This document shows positions 17,359 through 25,436 of a stretch of 64,000 nt of DNA, piece by piece (position 1 is the first letter of the stretch; the number at the start of each line of letters is the position of its first letter). Below the pieces are notes generated by a model. That model did not search any database. It was given only the letters and a program-made list of their open reading frames with translations, and had not been told where the DNA came from. This DNA comes from Lentisphaerae bacterium GWF2_49_21. Lineage in GTDB: Bacteria > Verrucomicrobiota > Lentisphaeria > Victivallales > GWF2-50-93. Position numbers and translations under genes: made by a program. Where the stretch lies: positions 29,419 to 93,418 of the forward strand of contig MHBH01000052.1 in NCBI GenBank assembly GCA_001804805.1, written 5' to 3'.

Positions 17359-18587
17359 TGGCTAAAGTAATCCCCTTCAACGGATTGATACCAAGTCCGG
17401 ACAAAGTTTCAAAAGTCGCAGCAGTTCCCTATGATGTAGTGAATTCCGAAGAGGCTGCAAAACTTGCAGAGGGAAATCCACTAAGTTTCCTTAGGGTTTC
17501 CAAACCTGAAATTGAATTGGATAAGGGACTAGACCATTACGATGATAAGGTTTATATCAAGGCTGTTGAGAATTTTAGAAGATTATGTAAAACTGCTCCT
17601 CTCCTGCTCGATAAGCAAAAGCATCTTTATATATATTCCCTTAAAATGGGAGAGCATGTCCAAACTGGTATAGTTGCTGCTGTTTCTGTCGAAGATTATG
17701 ATGGAAATATAATAAAGAAGCATGAAAAAACACGAAAAGACAAGGAAGATGACCGGACGAAACACATATATTTGACGAGATCTCATTCTGGTCCGGTATT
17801 CCTTACTTATAAAGATGTTGCAAATATTGACGGGATAGTGACGAGTGCCATGACGGTGGGTCCATTATTTAATTTTACGGCTTCGGATGGAATTTCTCAT
17901 AAACTTTGGAGATTGTCTGATGAACAAAGCGGAAAATTATCGGAATTATTTGATAAAATTCCATTTCTTTATATTGCTGATGGACACCACAGGGCGGCAT
18001 CAGCAGCCAGGGTAGGAGCAAGGTGCAAGAATGAAAATCCGAATCATACTGGAAAAGAGGATTATAATTATTTCCTTGCAGTTATTTTTCCATCTTCTCA
18101 GCTGAGAATTCTTCCATATAACCGTGTGGCTAAAGACCTGAATGGATTGTCTTCGGATGAATTCATGAAAAAGGTTTCTGCGAAATTCGCGGTTTCACCA
18201 TCAAAATCCCCCTCCCCTGACAAACAGGGTGAATTCTGCATGCTTCTTGAAGGTAATTGGTATAATCTCAAGCCCCTTTTCGACACATCCAAGTTCAATG
18301 TCATAGACTGCCTCGATGTGAGTGTGCTTCAGAATTATATACTGAATCCGATTCTTGGGATAGAAGATCCGAGAACCAGCAAAAGGATTGATTTTGTAGG
18401 TGGAATAAGAGGGACCGGAGAACTTGAGAAACTGTTGAAGGAAGACAAGGCAAAAGTTGCATTCTCCATGTACCCGACAACTGTCAAACAGATGATGGAC
18501 ATAGCAGATGCAGGTGAAATAATGCCCCCTAAATCCACATGGTTTGAGCCAAAACTCCGAGACGGACTTGTCTGCCATAATTTTTAA
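17358..18587 (+). CDS. DUF1015 family protein (conserved, function unknown)
   Basis: About 409 residues with the family's trademarks: N-terminal VIPFNGLIPSPDKV and VAAVPYDVVNSEEA, the charged segment IKKHEKTRKDKEDDR, the highly conserved YIADGHHRAASA near residue 205, and a C-terminal FSMYPTTVKQMMDIADAGEIMPPKSTWFEPKL. The biochemical role of DUF1015 is not known; members often lie near serine or one-carbon genes. It is translationally coupled to the metalloenzyme before it through TGATG, with CAGGAG just upstream as the ribosome-binding site. Confidence 0.88.
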   Translation: MAKVIPFNGLIPSPDKVSKVAAVPYDVVNSEEAAKLAEGNPLSFLRVSKPEIELDKGLDHYDDKVYIKAVENFRRLCKTAPLLLDKQKHLYIYSLKMGEHVQTGIVAAVSVEDYDGNIIKKHEKTRKDKEDDRTKHIYLTRSHSGPVFLTYKDVANIDGIVTSAMTVGPLFNFTASDGISHKLWRLSDEQSGKLSELFDKIPFLYIADGHHRAASAARVGARCKNENPNHTGKEDYNYFLAVIFPSSQLRILPYNRVAKDLNGLSSDEFMKKVSAKFAVSPSKSPSPDKQGEFCMLLEGNWYNLKPLFDTSKFNVIDCLDVSVLQNYILNPILGIEDPRTSKRIDFVGGIRGTGELEKLLKEDKAKVAFSMYPTTVKQMMDIADAGEIMPPKSTWFEPKLRDGLVCHNF

Positions 18588-18598
18588 GGATATATAAA

Positions 18599-18904
18599 AT
18601 GATAAGTGTGATAGCCTCAATAAAAGTCAAGTCCGGGCATGTACCTGAATTCATAGCTATTTTCAAGGCGAATGTGGAGGAAGTCAGGAGAGAAAAAGGA
18701 TGTATTGAGTATATGCCGGCAATTGATATTGATTCGGGAATACCTGTACAGAGTAAAGACAGTAGTATTGTCACCATAATCGAAAAGTGGGAAAGTCTTG
18801 ACGCTCTTAAAGCCCATCTTAAGGCACCCCATATGGGCGCATACAGGGAAAAGGTCAAGGACATGGTGGAATCAGTTTCTCTCAAAGTTCTCCAGGAAGC
18901 ATAA
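18599..18904 (+). CDS. Small antibiotic-biosynthesis-monooxygenase (ABM) domain protein
   Basis: The 101-residue protein is a single dimeric alpha+beta barrel of the ABM/YgiN type, with SVIASIKVKSGHVPEFIAIF, the EVRREKGCIEYMPAI segment and VTIIEKWESLDALKAHLKAPHM. Members are quinol monooxygenases or have unknown roles; the substrate cannot be told here. It begins 11 bp after the DUF1015 gene and most likely ends that operon, since about 110-180 bp without a gene follow. Confidence 0.82.
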   Translation: MISVIASIKVKSGHVPEFIAIFKANVEEVRREKGCIEYMPAIDIDSGIPVQSKDSSIVTIIEKWESLDALKAHLKAPHMGAYREKVKDMVESVSLKVLQEA

Positions 18905-19085
18905 TTAACTTTTCATTTGAAGCTATAAAATATTGCTCCAGCTTGAGATTTCGGTTCCTCATGATATATTTAGAGAAGATAAGCACTTTATTATGAAGTG
19001 AATATAAATATTAGACATGACAGCGTTGATCTTGCCAATAAAACCGATGTCTGCCGATGCCTACAAAGAAAACAGAAAAGGGAAT

Positions 19086-20345
19086 ATGGGTTTTACTAAT
19101 TTCAAACTGGATCCGCGCTTGATGAGATCAATTCAGGAAGCCAATTATACGATTCCTACTGCTATTCAGAAGCAGGCAATTCCGATATGCATGGAAGGTT
19201 CAGACGTCATAGGGACCGCCGCTACTGGCACTGGAAAAACCGCTGCTTTTGTGTTGCCAATACTAAATCATCTGCTGAATACTCCAGCACACGGAAAACA
19301 TACGAGAGTGCTGATAGTTGCTCCAACCAGGGAACTCGCAGAGCAAAATCGAGAAGTGATAAAGACTTTTGCCCGTCATACCAATATCCGTTCAGCAGTA
19401 GTTTATGGAGGAGTAGGATTCCATTCACAAAAACAGGCGTTGACTGATGGAACTGAAATTATCGTATGCTGCCCTGGACGCATACTAGATCATATGGGGC
19501 AGGGGAATGCCAACCTGAAGAAAATTGAAATCGCTGTCCTTGATGAGGCTGACAGGATGCTCGACATGGGATTTCTCCCTGACATAAAGAGAATATTGGC
19601 TGCCCTTCCACATGAACGCCAGACAATGCTGTTTTCTGCAACATTCGCACCAGAACTGCTTGATTTGATAAATCACAACCTTCGCAATCCTAAACGTATA
19701 AGTGTCAGCACTGAAGCTCCTGCGGAAACTGTAGACCATTGTTTCTATCCAGTGCCGGAGAGTCAGAAAACAGATCTTTTGCTCGCTTTGCTGAAGAAAA
19801 TCAATGACCATAAGTCAATATTGATTTTCACCCGAACAAAACGCAGGGCGGACCGTGTCATGGAACACCTTACAAAAGCCGGATATGTAACAGGCATATT
19901 GCATGCTGACAGGTCTCAGAACGAGCGTAAAAGGGAGCTTGACGGATTCCGTTCAGGAAGACTTAAGATAATGGTGGCTACCGACATAGCTGCAAGAGGG
20001 CTTGACATTGAAACTATCTCCCATGTAATCAATTACGATATTCCTGATACGGCAATAAACTATATACATCGTATCGGAAGGACTGGGCGTGCTGAGCGGT
20101 CCGGTGATGCGATAACATTCATTTCTGCAGATGACGAATCGGAAGTCCGCGATATAGAGCGCCGCCTGGGCACAGCGGTTGAAAAAAAGCGTCTTGAAGG
20201 TTTTGAATACAGCAAATATGACATACCGTCAGGACGAAAATTCGCCCAAGGGGCAGGGGGATCCAGCCCACGAGTCCATAAAGGACCAATGTGCGGATCC
20301 TGGGGCGGAAAAAGACGCGGCGGTGGTGGACGTCGCCGTAGATAA
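19086..20345 (+). CDS. DEAD-box ATP-dependent RNA helicase, RhlE type
   Basis: About 419 residues with a complete DEAD-box core: Q motif IPTAIQKQAIPICM, motif I ATGTGKTAAF, motif Ia PTRELAEQ, DEADRMLDMGF, SAT and the C-terminal helicase motifs (ATDIAARGLDI, HRIGRTGRA). The tail ends in a Gly/Arg-rich stretch with KRRGGGGRRRR, which is a typical RNA-binding tail. It unwinds structured RNA. I start at the ATG at 19086 (MGFTNFKLD), which has a GAAAAGGGA ribosome-binding site; the ORF reaches 19017 but that start has no such site. The GNAT gene follows 26 bp later. Confidence 0.93.
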   Translation: MGFTNFKLDPRLMRSIQEANYTIPTAIQKQAIPICMEGSDVIGTAATGTGKTAAFVLPILNHLLNTPAHGKHTRVLIVAPTRELAEQNREVIKTFARHTNIRSAVVYGGVGFHSQKQALTDGTEIIVCCPGRILDHMGQGNANLKKIEIAVLDEADRMLDMGFLPDIKRILAALPHERQTMLFSATFAPELLDLINHNLRNPKRISVSTEAPAETVDHCFYPVPESQKTDLLLALLKKINDHKSILIFTRTKRRADRVMEHLTKAGYVTGILHADRSQNERKRELDGFRSGRLKIMVATDIAARGLDIETISHVINYDIPDTAINYIHRIGRTGRAERSGDAITFISADDESEVRDIERRLGTAVEKKRLEGFEYSKYDIPSGRKFAQGAGGSSPRVHKGPMCGSWGGKRRGGGGRRRR

Positions 20346-20371
20346 TTTTACTCAGACCTTACCTTGATAGC

Positions 20372-20857
20372 ATGTTCATAAAAGTAAAAGATAAGAATCA
20401 GATTGAAACAGTTGAAAAGCTCGCCAAAGACATCTGGATAGAGCATTATACTCCTATCATCGGCAAATCCCAAATCTCCTACATGCTGGACAAGTTCCAG
20501 TCGGCCGCCGCCATTTCCTCCCAGATAGACAAGGATATGGAATATTTCTTGATTCTTGATGAAGGCAAGGAAATTGGTTATATGGCAGTAGAACAGAGGA
20601 AAGATGAACTTTTCTTGAGCAAAATCTACATCATGGCATCCATGCGCGGCAGAGGACTCGGGAAAAAAGCCGTGGATTTCACTGTGAAAATCGCAAGGAA
20701 AAGGAAACTTGGCAAGATTATCCTTACCGTGAACAAGAATAACCTGAGTTCGGTAAAAGCCTATGAGAAAATGGGTTTTGTCAAAAGAGGAACCGTTATA
20801 CAGGATATTGGCAACGGTTTCGTCATGGATGACTATAGAATGGAGAAAGTTATCTGA
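20372..20857 (+). CDS. GNAT family N-acetyltransferase
   Basis: This 161-residue protein has a GNAT fold: an N-terminal helix region (LAKDIWIEHYTPIIG), central strand YFLILDEGKEIGYMAV and the acetyl-CoA loop MRGRGLGKKAVDFTVKIA, then NKNNLSSVKAYEKMGFV. The substrate is unknown; the layout (IWIEHYTPIIG) resembles RimI/diamine acetyltransferase relatives. It follows the helicase after 26 bp and is closed by a strong stem-loop at 20873. Confidence 0.86.
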   Translation: MFIKVKDKNQIETVEKLAKDIWIEHYTPIIGKSQISYMLDKFQSAAAISSQIDKDMEYFLILDEGKEIGYMAVEQRKDELFLSKIYIMASMRGRGLGKKAVDFTVKIARKRKLGKIILTVNKNNLSSVKAYEKMGFVKRGTVIQDIGNGFVMDDYRMEKVI

Positions 20858-20872
20858 ATTTCATGGTAAAAT

Positions 20873-20907
20873 AAAAGGCAGGCTTTTCGGCCTGCCTTTT
20901 ATCGTTT
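20873..20907. terminator. Bidirectional rho-independent terminator
   Basis: An 11-bp perfect stem (AAAAGGCAGGC / GCCTGCCTTTT) with a short TTTTCG loop is followed by ATCGTTTTT. It lies between the end of the GNAT gene (+) and the end of the broken hcp copy (-), and the A and T runs on the two sides make it usable in both directions. Confidence 0.85.
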
Positions 20908-20918
20908 TTACATGAATT

Positions 20919-21997
20919 TTACTTTAAAATAGCCTTCAGGTCGGCTTCTGGAGTTGTCACCGGCATGATGTTAAAGTTCTGTACCAGGACGTTCAGAACT
21001 GCAGGTGTTACGAAGGCCGGCAGGCTCGGTCCAAGCCTGATGTTCTTGATTCCAAGGCTGAGGAGGGTCAGCAGGATCACTACCGCTTTCTGCTCATACC
21101 AGGACAGAATCATCGAAAGGGGCAGATCGTTCACTTCGCAGTTGAACGCCTTCGACAGGGCTATCGCGATTTGTATCGCTGAATAGGCGTCGTTGCACTG
21201 TCCGACATCGAGAAGTCTGGGAATTCCACCGATGGCGCCGAAATCAAGCTTGTTGAAGCGGTATTTTCCGCATGCAAGCGTGAGTATGACGCAGTTCTGT
21301 GGAACTTTTTGGGCGAAATCGGTGTAATAATTTCTTCCGGGCTTGGCTCCATCGCATCCGCCTATGAGGAAGAAATGCTTCACAGCACCGGACTTCACCG
21401 CATCAATTACGGCGCCGGCAACATTCATTACGGCGTTGTGTCCGAATCCGACCATGATGGTCTTTTCAGGTTCGTCCGCCTTGAATCCTTCAGCATCGAG
21501 GGCAGCCTTGATCACCGGACCGAAATCCTTGTTCGTAACATGAGTGACCCCGGGGAACGCCACAAGACCTGTCGTAAATATCCTTTTGATGTATCCTTCT
21601 GCAGGTTTCTGTATGCAGTTGGTTGTCATGAGGATGGAGCCAGGAAACGCATCAAATTCCTTCTTCTGATCCTGCCAAGCACCGCCGTAGTTCCCTACAA
21701 GGTGCTTATATTTCTTGAGCTCTGGATATCCATGGCATGGAAGCATTTCGCCATGGGTATAGATGTTTATCCCCTTGCCTTCAGTCTGCTTGAGAAGGGC
21801 ATCGAGATCCTTCATCATGTCCGGAAACAAGTATAGCCTTGCCCTTGACCGGAGTGATTCTCACCTTCGTAGGTACCGGATGTCCGTAGGTCCCGGTATT
21901 TGCCTGGTCGAGAAGTTCCATCACCCTGAGATTGACCTTGCCGCATTCCAGGTTCATTCCCGTAAGCGCCCCGATGTCGGTCGGATTGTCGGCCAGA
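20919..21997 (-). pseudogene. Truncated, frameshifted second copy of hcp (hybrid cluster protein)
   Basis: The last ~300 codons are almost the same as the C-terminal part of the intact hcp at 28986-30635, including the hybrid-cluster segments [22 protein letters not shown] and [11 protein letters not shown]. Compared with the intact copy, two bases are missing near 21815 in the codons for GHDLKDLD, which shifts the frame. Upstream of that point homology continues in the other frame (ADNPTDIGALTGMNLECGKVN...[12 protein letters not shown]) to about 21997, where it stops abruptly. The first ~190 codons, including the N-terminal Fe-S cysteines, are missing. It is thus a decayed duplicate, not a gene. 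The stretch next to the breakpoint (about 21952-21997) is nearly identical in DNA to the intact copy, so recent gene conversion is possible. Confidence 0.92.
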
Positions 21998-22031
21998 GCA
22001 GACAGGCTTTCTGGAAAAATTTCGGTGATAA

Positions 22032-22396
22032 ATGAATTTCTACCTATCAGGGAGGGAATTTATGACTGCACGGATGTTGACATTGGGCCATCCATAGTAA
22101 AGGCATTGGAGCGTTTTCCAGCGAGCACGACTAAGGTTGTAATCTCTAATGAAATTGAGACCGATATCAGTAAAATCCCCGAAGAACTGGAAAACTTTAC
22201 AGATAGAGGCGGAAAATTTATTTTTCTCGGAACCGTCTTTGAAGACTCCATTCTAATGGACATGGCGCAAAGAGGGGATGCAGTTATCATCGCACAGATT
22301 TCCGGTTGGCGAATGGATCCTTCTTCGAAGATAGCCGCGGATGAGAATCCGGCTGTGAAGGTTTTTAAAAACAATTTTGAACTGATAAAAAAATAA
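22032..22396 (+). pseudogene. Unidentified 3' gene fragment, about 120 codons
   Basis: The open frame reads INEFLPIREGIYDCTDVD and later GGKFIFLGTVFEDSILM, ending in FKNNFELIKK. Codon use looks like a real gene. I do not recognise a family. The frame has no clear ribosome-binding site and starts immediately after the point where homology to hcp ends (about 21997), so it looks like the 3' remnant of a gene joined to the hcp fragment by rearrangement. An in-frame ATG within it is at 22258. A complete protein cannot be excluded. Confidence 0.4.
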
Positions 22397-22424
22397 AGTC
22401 GCTTATAGCGGCGTGCCTTATAGT

Positions 22425-22525
22425 GGTCGTTGCAATTTGTAATATTGATAATTAACATGTAACGAATAAACTACATTTAATATGACATAATATGCTTGTA
22501 ATCAATAAGATAAATTGCAACGACC
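22425..22525. repeat. 101-bp inverted-repeat element (MITE-like)
   Basis: GGTCGTTGCAATTT at 22425-22438 is repeated exactly in inverted form at 22512-22525. The inner sequence continues as an imperfect inverted repeat, and outside both ends CTTAT motifs (GCCTTATAGT and, inverted, GGCTTATGC) extend the similarity with a one-base gap. The middle is AT-rich without coding capacity. This is the shape of a small non-autonomous transposon or a large hairpin. No second copy is seen in the window. Confidence 0.55.
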
Positions 22526-22536
22526 GCATAAGCCCA

Positions 22537-22584
22537 CTATCTTACCCTCATCATGAAATCAAAATTCCTATTAGCAGGAGACAT
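22537..22584 (+). repeat. Direct repeat, left copy (flanks the ArsR-rhodanese cassette)
   Basis: This stretch, beginning CTATCTTACC, matches a second copy at 25239-25292. The core CATCATGAAATCAAAATTCC plus TAT is identical in both, with an AGCA...GGAGACAT continuation; the right copy has 6 extra bases in the middle. The two copies bracket the four-gene cassette and the IS91-type remnant. Confidence 0.75.
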
Positions 22585-22662
22585 CGTGTATTGTTTCAAC
22601 ACTTCGCCCTTAATCTTGCGCTGTGCCAATTGGATCCAATGTGAAACTCCGCAAAACAGGAG

Positions 22663-22698
22663 TTGACATTTTATCATAATATACTATTCTATTGAATA
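22663..22698 (+). promoter_or_regulatory. Probable promoter with overlapping ArsR operator
   Basis: TTGACA at 22663-22668 lies 16 bp from TATTCT (22685-22690), a plausible -35/-10 pair. The inverted repeat TATTC-TATT-GAATA (22685-22698) covers the -10 element, as expected for an operator of the ArsR-type regulator encoded next to it. ATTGAATA is also repeated in tandem at 22691-22706. A dimeric ArsR regulator bound there would block its own operon; this is an inference from position and symmetry. Confidence 0.55.
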
Positions 22699-22715
22699 AT
22701 TGAATAAGAGTGTCA

Positions 22716-23393
22716 ATGAACGATAGACAATTCAAAAGCGCAATATTCGAGCATTTGTCCCGCATCGGCAAGGCAGTCTCCAGTCCAAAGCGGCTGGAGC
22801 TTCTGGACGTGCTGGCCCAGGGGCCGCGCACCGTTGAGGTACTGGCCGATGAAACTGCTCTGACCGTTGCAAATACATCCCGGCATCTGCGTGCTCTGCA
22901 TGCAGCGCGTCTGGTTGATACTGAAAAACGCGGACTTTTTGTCACATACCGGATTTCTGATGAAAAAGTAAATGTATTCCTCCGCAACATGCGTCTGCTG
23001 GCGGAGAACCGCCTTTCCGATATCGAAAGGGTGACGAAGGAGTTTTTTTCAAACCGCCCCGGCATGGATAAGGTTGGCTCCGAGATCCTGTTGCAACGTG
23101 TCCGGGACGGATTGGTGACTGTTCTAGATGTTCGGCCTGCTGAAGAATTCAGGGCGGGACACATTCCTGGAGCCGTTTCCGTGCCCTTGACAGAGCTCAG
23201 GAAGAGATTAAAAACTCTTCCCCGTAACCAGGAGATTGTCGCATATTGCAGGGGGCCTTACTGTGTTCTTGCCATTAAGGCAGTCGAACTATTGCGTAAG
23301 GAAGGATACCGTGCACTCCGTCTTGAATCCAGTGTGCTTGATTGGCGGATTCGCGGGTTCAAGGTCGCATATGGAGATGAAGAAGGAGAATGA
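22716..23393 (+). CDS. ArsR-family HTH regulator fused to rhodanese domain
   Basis: About 225 residues. The N-terminal half is a winged-helix ArsR domain (AVSSPKRLELLDVLAQG, then LTVANTSRHLRALHAARLV). The C-terminal half is a single rhodanese domain (VTVLDVRPAEEFRAGHIPGAVSVP) with the active loop AYCRGPYC, giving a nucleophilic Cys near residue 178. No metal-binding cysteine pair of classical ArsR is seen. Such fusions probably sense sulfane sulfur or similar compounds, but this is unproven. Start: ATG at 22716 with AAGAG before it, rather than GTG at 22710. The stop is 1 bp before the next ATG. Confidence 0.88.
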   Translation: MNDRQFKSAIFEHLSRIGKAVSSPKRLELLDVLAQGPRTVEVLADETALTVANTSRHLRALHAARLVDTEKRGLFVTYRISDEKVNVFLRNMRLLAENRLSDIERVTKEFFSNRPGMDKVGSEILLQRVRDGLVTVLDVRPAEEFRAGHIPGAVSVPLTELRKRLKTLPRNQEIVAYCRGPYCVLAIKAVELLRKEGYRALRLESSVLDWRIRGFKVAYGDEEGE

Positions 23394-23394
23394 T

Positions 23395-24174
23395 ATGATA
23401 CCTATTATTGAACATAAACGGCATGACATGCCTTCTATTTTCACTCCGGCCAGCCTTCTGAGGGAAGCGCAGCGTCAAAAGTCCATGTCTTCCGGCAGCA
23501 TACCTGAATTCTGCGTCCTTGATCCGGACGGGGATCTTTCCCGCCGCCTCAAAAGCTCAGGCGCAAAGTGCAATCAGAACTGGGCCTGCTATCACACGGA
23601 ACTCTTCAACCTTGAATTGCAGGATATGACTGTCGGAGTCCTCGGTTGCGCCGTCGGGGCATCATTTGCAGTGCTTGTAGCTGAGGAGATGTTTGCATCT
23701 GGCTGCCGTATCCTGATGAGCGTAACTTCCTCAGGACAGGTCGTCCCATCCTGCAGACCGCCTTGTTTTGTTCTCATTGATAGGGCGCTCCGCGATGAGG
23801 GGACGAGCTATCACTATATGCCTCCCTCCCCGTATTCAATGATTCGCGGCGAGGTTTTGAATATTGCAAAGCTCATAATGACAGATTCTACTTCCATTGT
23901 GCAGGGCGGCGTGTGGACTACAGATGCTCCCTTCCGCGAGACGGAGGAGGCTTTTTCATTCGCTCGTGATCAAAATCTTCTGGCAGTCGAAATGGAAGCG
24001 GCAGCTCTCTATGCCTATGCGGAGGCGACTGCCAATCCAGTTATTTGTTTTGCGCGCATCACCAACCAGATGGGAACGATTGAGAATGATTTTGAAAAAG
24101 GAAAGGATAACGGCAATGAGGACTTCATTGATCTAATATCCAAAGTTGCACATGCGTGGAGGGATGGAAGATGA
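23395..24174 (+). CDS. Nucleoside phosphorylase / MTA-SAH nucleosidase-type protein
   Basis: The 259-residue protein has a PNP/UDP-family fold: VGVLGCAVGASFAVLVAEEMF, then VTSSGQVVPSCRPP and LLAVEMEAAALYAYA near residues 195-208, whose Met-Glu pair holds the ribose in uridine phosphorylase and MTA/SAH nucleosidase. Relatives cleave the glycosidic bond of nucleosides. The substrate is unknown. An AAGGAGAA ribosome-binding site lies just before the ATG at 23395; the longer ORF upstream overlaps the ArsR gene. Downstream of it is a SAM-dependent methyltransferase, so cleavage of S-adenosylhomocysteine or methylthioadenosine is an attractive but untested idea. Confidence 0.78.
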   Translation: MIPIIEHKRHDMPSIFTPASLLREAQRQKSMSSGSIPEFCVLDPDGDLSRRLKSSGAKCNQNWACYHTELFNLELQDMTVGVLGCAVGASFAVLVAEEMFASGCRILMSVTSSGQVVPSCRPPCFVLIDRALRDEGTSYHYMPPSPYSMIRGEVLNIAKLIMTDSTSIVQGGVWTTDAPFRETEEAFSFARDQNLLAVEMEAAALYAYAEATANPVICFARITNQMGTIENDFEKGKDNGNEDFIDLISKVAHAWRDGR

Positions 24175-24749
24175 AAGTCCGGGAAAGCGATATGCCGGAA
24201 GAGGGATTGTGGAAATCATTCTTCAGTCCCGATGTCATTCTCAAAAAGCTTGGACTGACCGGTAAAATGCATGATGCCGTAGATTTCGGATGTGGCTACG
24301 GGACGTTTACCATACCGGCTGCGAAGCGGATCCAAGGAACACTCCACGGATTTGATGTGGAACCAGACATGATTGAAGCGAGCCAGCGGTTTGTCGAACT
24401 GCAGGATCTTGGAAATGTGCGGCTGTATCTGCGCGATTTCATGGCGGATGGCACTGGACTGCCTGATGCATCCGTAGATTACGCAATGCTCTTCAACATT
24501 CTTCATGCAGAAGATCCAGTCGGTCTTCTTTCTGAGGCGTTCAGGATACTGCATGATGGTGGTACCGCCGGCATTATGCATTGGAACTATGATCCCGAAA
24601 CACCAAGAGGTCCGCCGATGAACATCCGCCCCAGGCCGGAACAATGCGCGCACTGGGCTGAATCAGCAGGATTCATCATTTCAAGGAGGCATATCAAACT
24701 GCCACCTTATCACTACGGAATCGTAGCAAGGAAAGGGAAAAGACAATGA
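24171..24749 (+). CDS. Class I SAM-dependent methyltransferase
   Basis: The 192-residue protein starts at the ATG at 24171 (MKVRESD), overlapping the phosphorylase stop as ATGA. The SAM-binding motif I is VDFGCGYGTFTIPAA near residues 37-50, followed by GFDVEPDMIEAS and, in motif IV position, VDYAMLFNILHAED. No extra domain is present and the acceptor cannot be told. Tight coupling with the upstream phosphorylase and the downstream DsrE-like gene says they work together. Cysteine pairs typical of arsenite methyltransferase ArsM are not visible, which speaks against that role despite the ArsR neighbour. Confidence 0.86.
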   Translation: MKVRESDMPEEGLWKSFFSPDVILKKLGLTGKMHDAVDFGCGYGTFTIPAAKRIQGTLHGFDVEPDMIEASQRFVELQDLGNVRLYLRDFMADGTGLPDASVDYAMLFNILHAEDPVGLLSEAFRILHDGGTAGIMHWNYDPETPRGPPMNIRPRPEQCAHWAESAGFIISRRHIKLPPYHYGIVARKGKRQ

Positions 24750-25066
24750 AGATGGGAATTGTGATTTACTCGACAGATTCAGAGACAGTCTGGAACGGCT
24801 TCCGGTTTGGTGTTTTTTCACTGAAACAGGGGGACCAGGCCAAAGTATTTCTATTGGCAAAGGGAGTAGAGTGCGAAAAATTGGACACAGAACAGTTCAA
24901 GGTCACTGAGCAGATGCAGGCTTTTGTGGACAATGGCGGCAAGATTCTTGCATGCGGCACATGCTTGAAATTGCGCCATTCTGAAGGAACAGAACTTTGC
25001 CCTCTTTCAACGATGAAAGATCTCTACGCAATCGTAAAGGAGTCGGACAAGGTAGTTTCATTCTGA
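24746..25066 (+). CDS. DsrE/DsrF-like sulfur-relay family protein
   Basis: The 106-residue protein has the DsrE-type fold: MGIVIYSTDSETVWNGFRFGVFSLKQGD, then VKVFLLAKGVE-like strand and a GGKILACGTCLKLR stretch with a Cys-X2-Cys at about 69-72 and a third Cys in ELCPLS. DsrE family proteins carry sulfur as persulfide or bind oxidised sulfur. It overlaps the methyltransferase stop by ATGA. With a rhodanese-linked regulator at the head of the operon this points to sulfur chemistry in the cassette. Confidence 0.85.
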   Translation: MKMGIVIYSTDSETVWNGFRFGVFSLKQGDQAKVFLLAKGVECEKLDTEQFKVTEQMQAFVDNGGKILACGTCLKLRHSEGTELCPLSTMKDLYAIVKESDKVVSF

Positions 25067-25200
25067 AAAATGTTATTCCGAATGCAGGCGAGTACACAGT
25101 ACGGTACTATGGATGGTATTCGAACAAGAGCCGGGGCATGAGGGCTAAACAAGTGACTGTGAAGAACATTAAGGCGGTTGTGGGTGAGGAAAAGAGGTGA
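25067..25200 (+). pseudogene. IS91-family (Y2) transposase 3' remnant
   Basis: Just after the DsrE gene, an open frame contains EYTVRYYGWYSNKSRGMR, the conserved C-terminal segment of IS91/IS801-type Y2 transposases. The catalytic tyrosines and the rest of the protein are missing, so this is a remnant. It lies between the cassette and the right direct repeat and is direct evidence of past transposon activity here. Confidence 0.72.
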
Positions 25201-25238
25201 AGCCAACCTGAATGTCTTGATTCATCTGAGATTCCAGA

Positions 25239-25292
25239 CTACCTTGCCGCCATCATGAAATCAAAATTCCTATCAGCAAGCGCAGGAGACAT
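25239..25292 (+). repeat. Direct repeat, right copy
   Basis: This begins CTACCTTGCC and matches the left copy at 22537-22584 in the core CATCATGAAATCAAAATTCC plus TAT and in the GGAGACAT end. Six extra bases are found in the middle of this copy. The stretch from here to 25436 has no gene I can recognise; a short open frame (MKSKFLSASAGD...) starts in the repeat, and similar short frames in both copies suggest the repeats derive from one mobile element. Confidence 0.72.
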
Positions 25293-25436
25293 ACCGCAGA
25301 CTGGGCATGGACGAAACACACTACAGGATGTTCGAAGAGATCTTCTGCAATATTTCCCCTTAACATCGGGTGCGATATTCGTGCTACGCAATCTTTGACA
25401 GATAATCTCGTGCGGAAGTCCTTCCGCCGAGAGTAT

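Noticed and set aside
22691..22706. Tandem 8-bp repeat ATTGAATA as a separate repeat element or CRISPR
   Set aside because: Only two units next to a promoter; better explained as part of the operator/-10 region of the ArsR gene.
24171..24749. Arsenite methyltransferase (ArsM) reading of the methyltransferase
   Set aside because: The cysteine set of ArsM is not present and the protein is much shorter; the ArsR neighbour alone is not enough.
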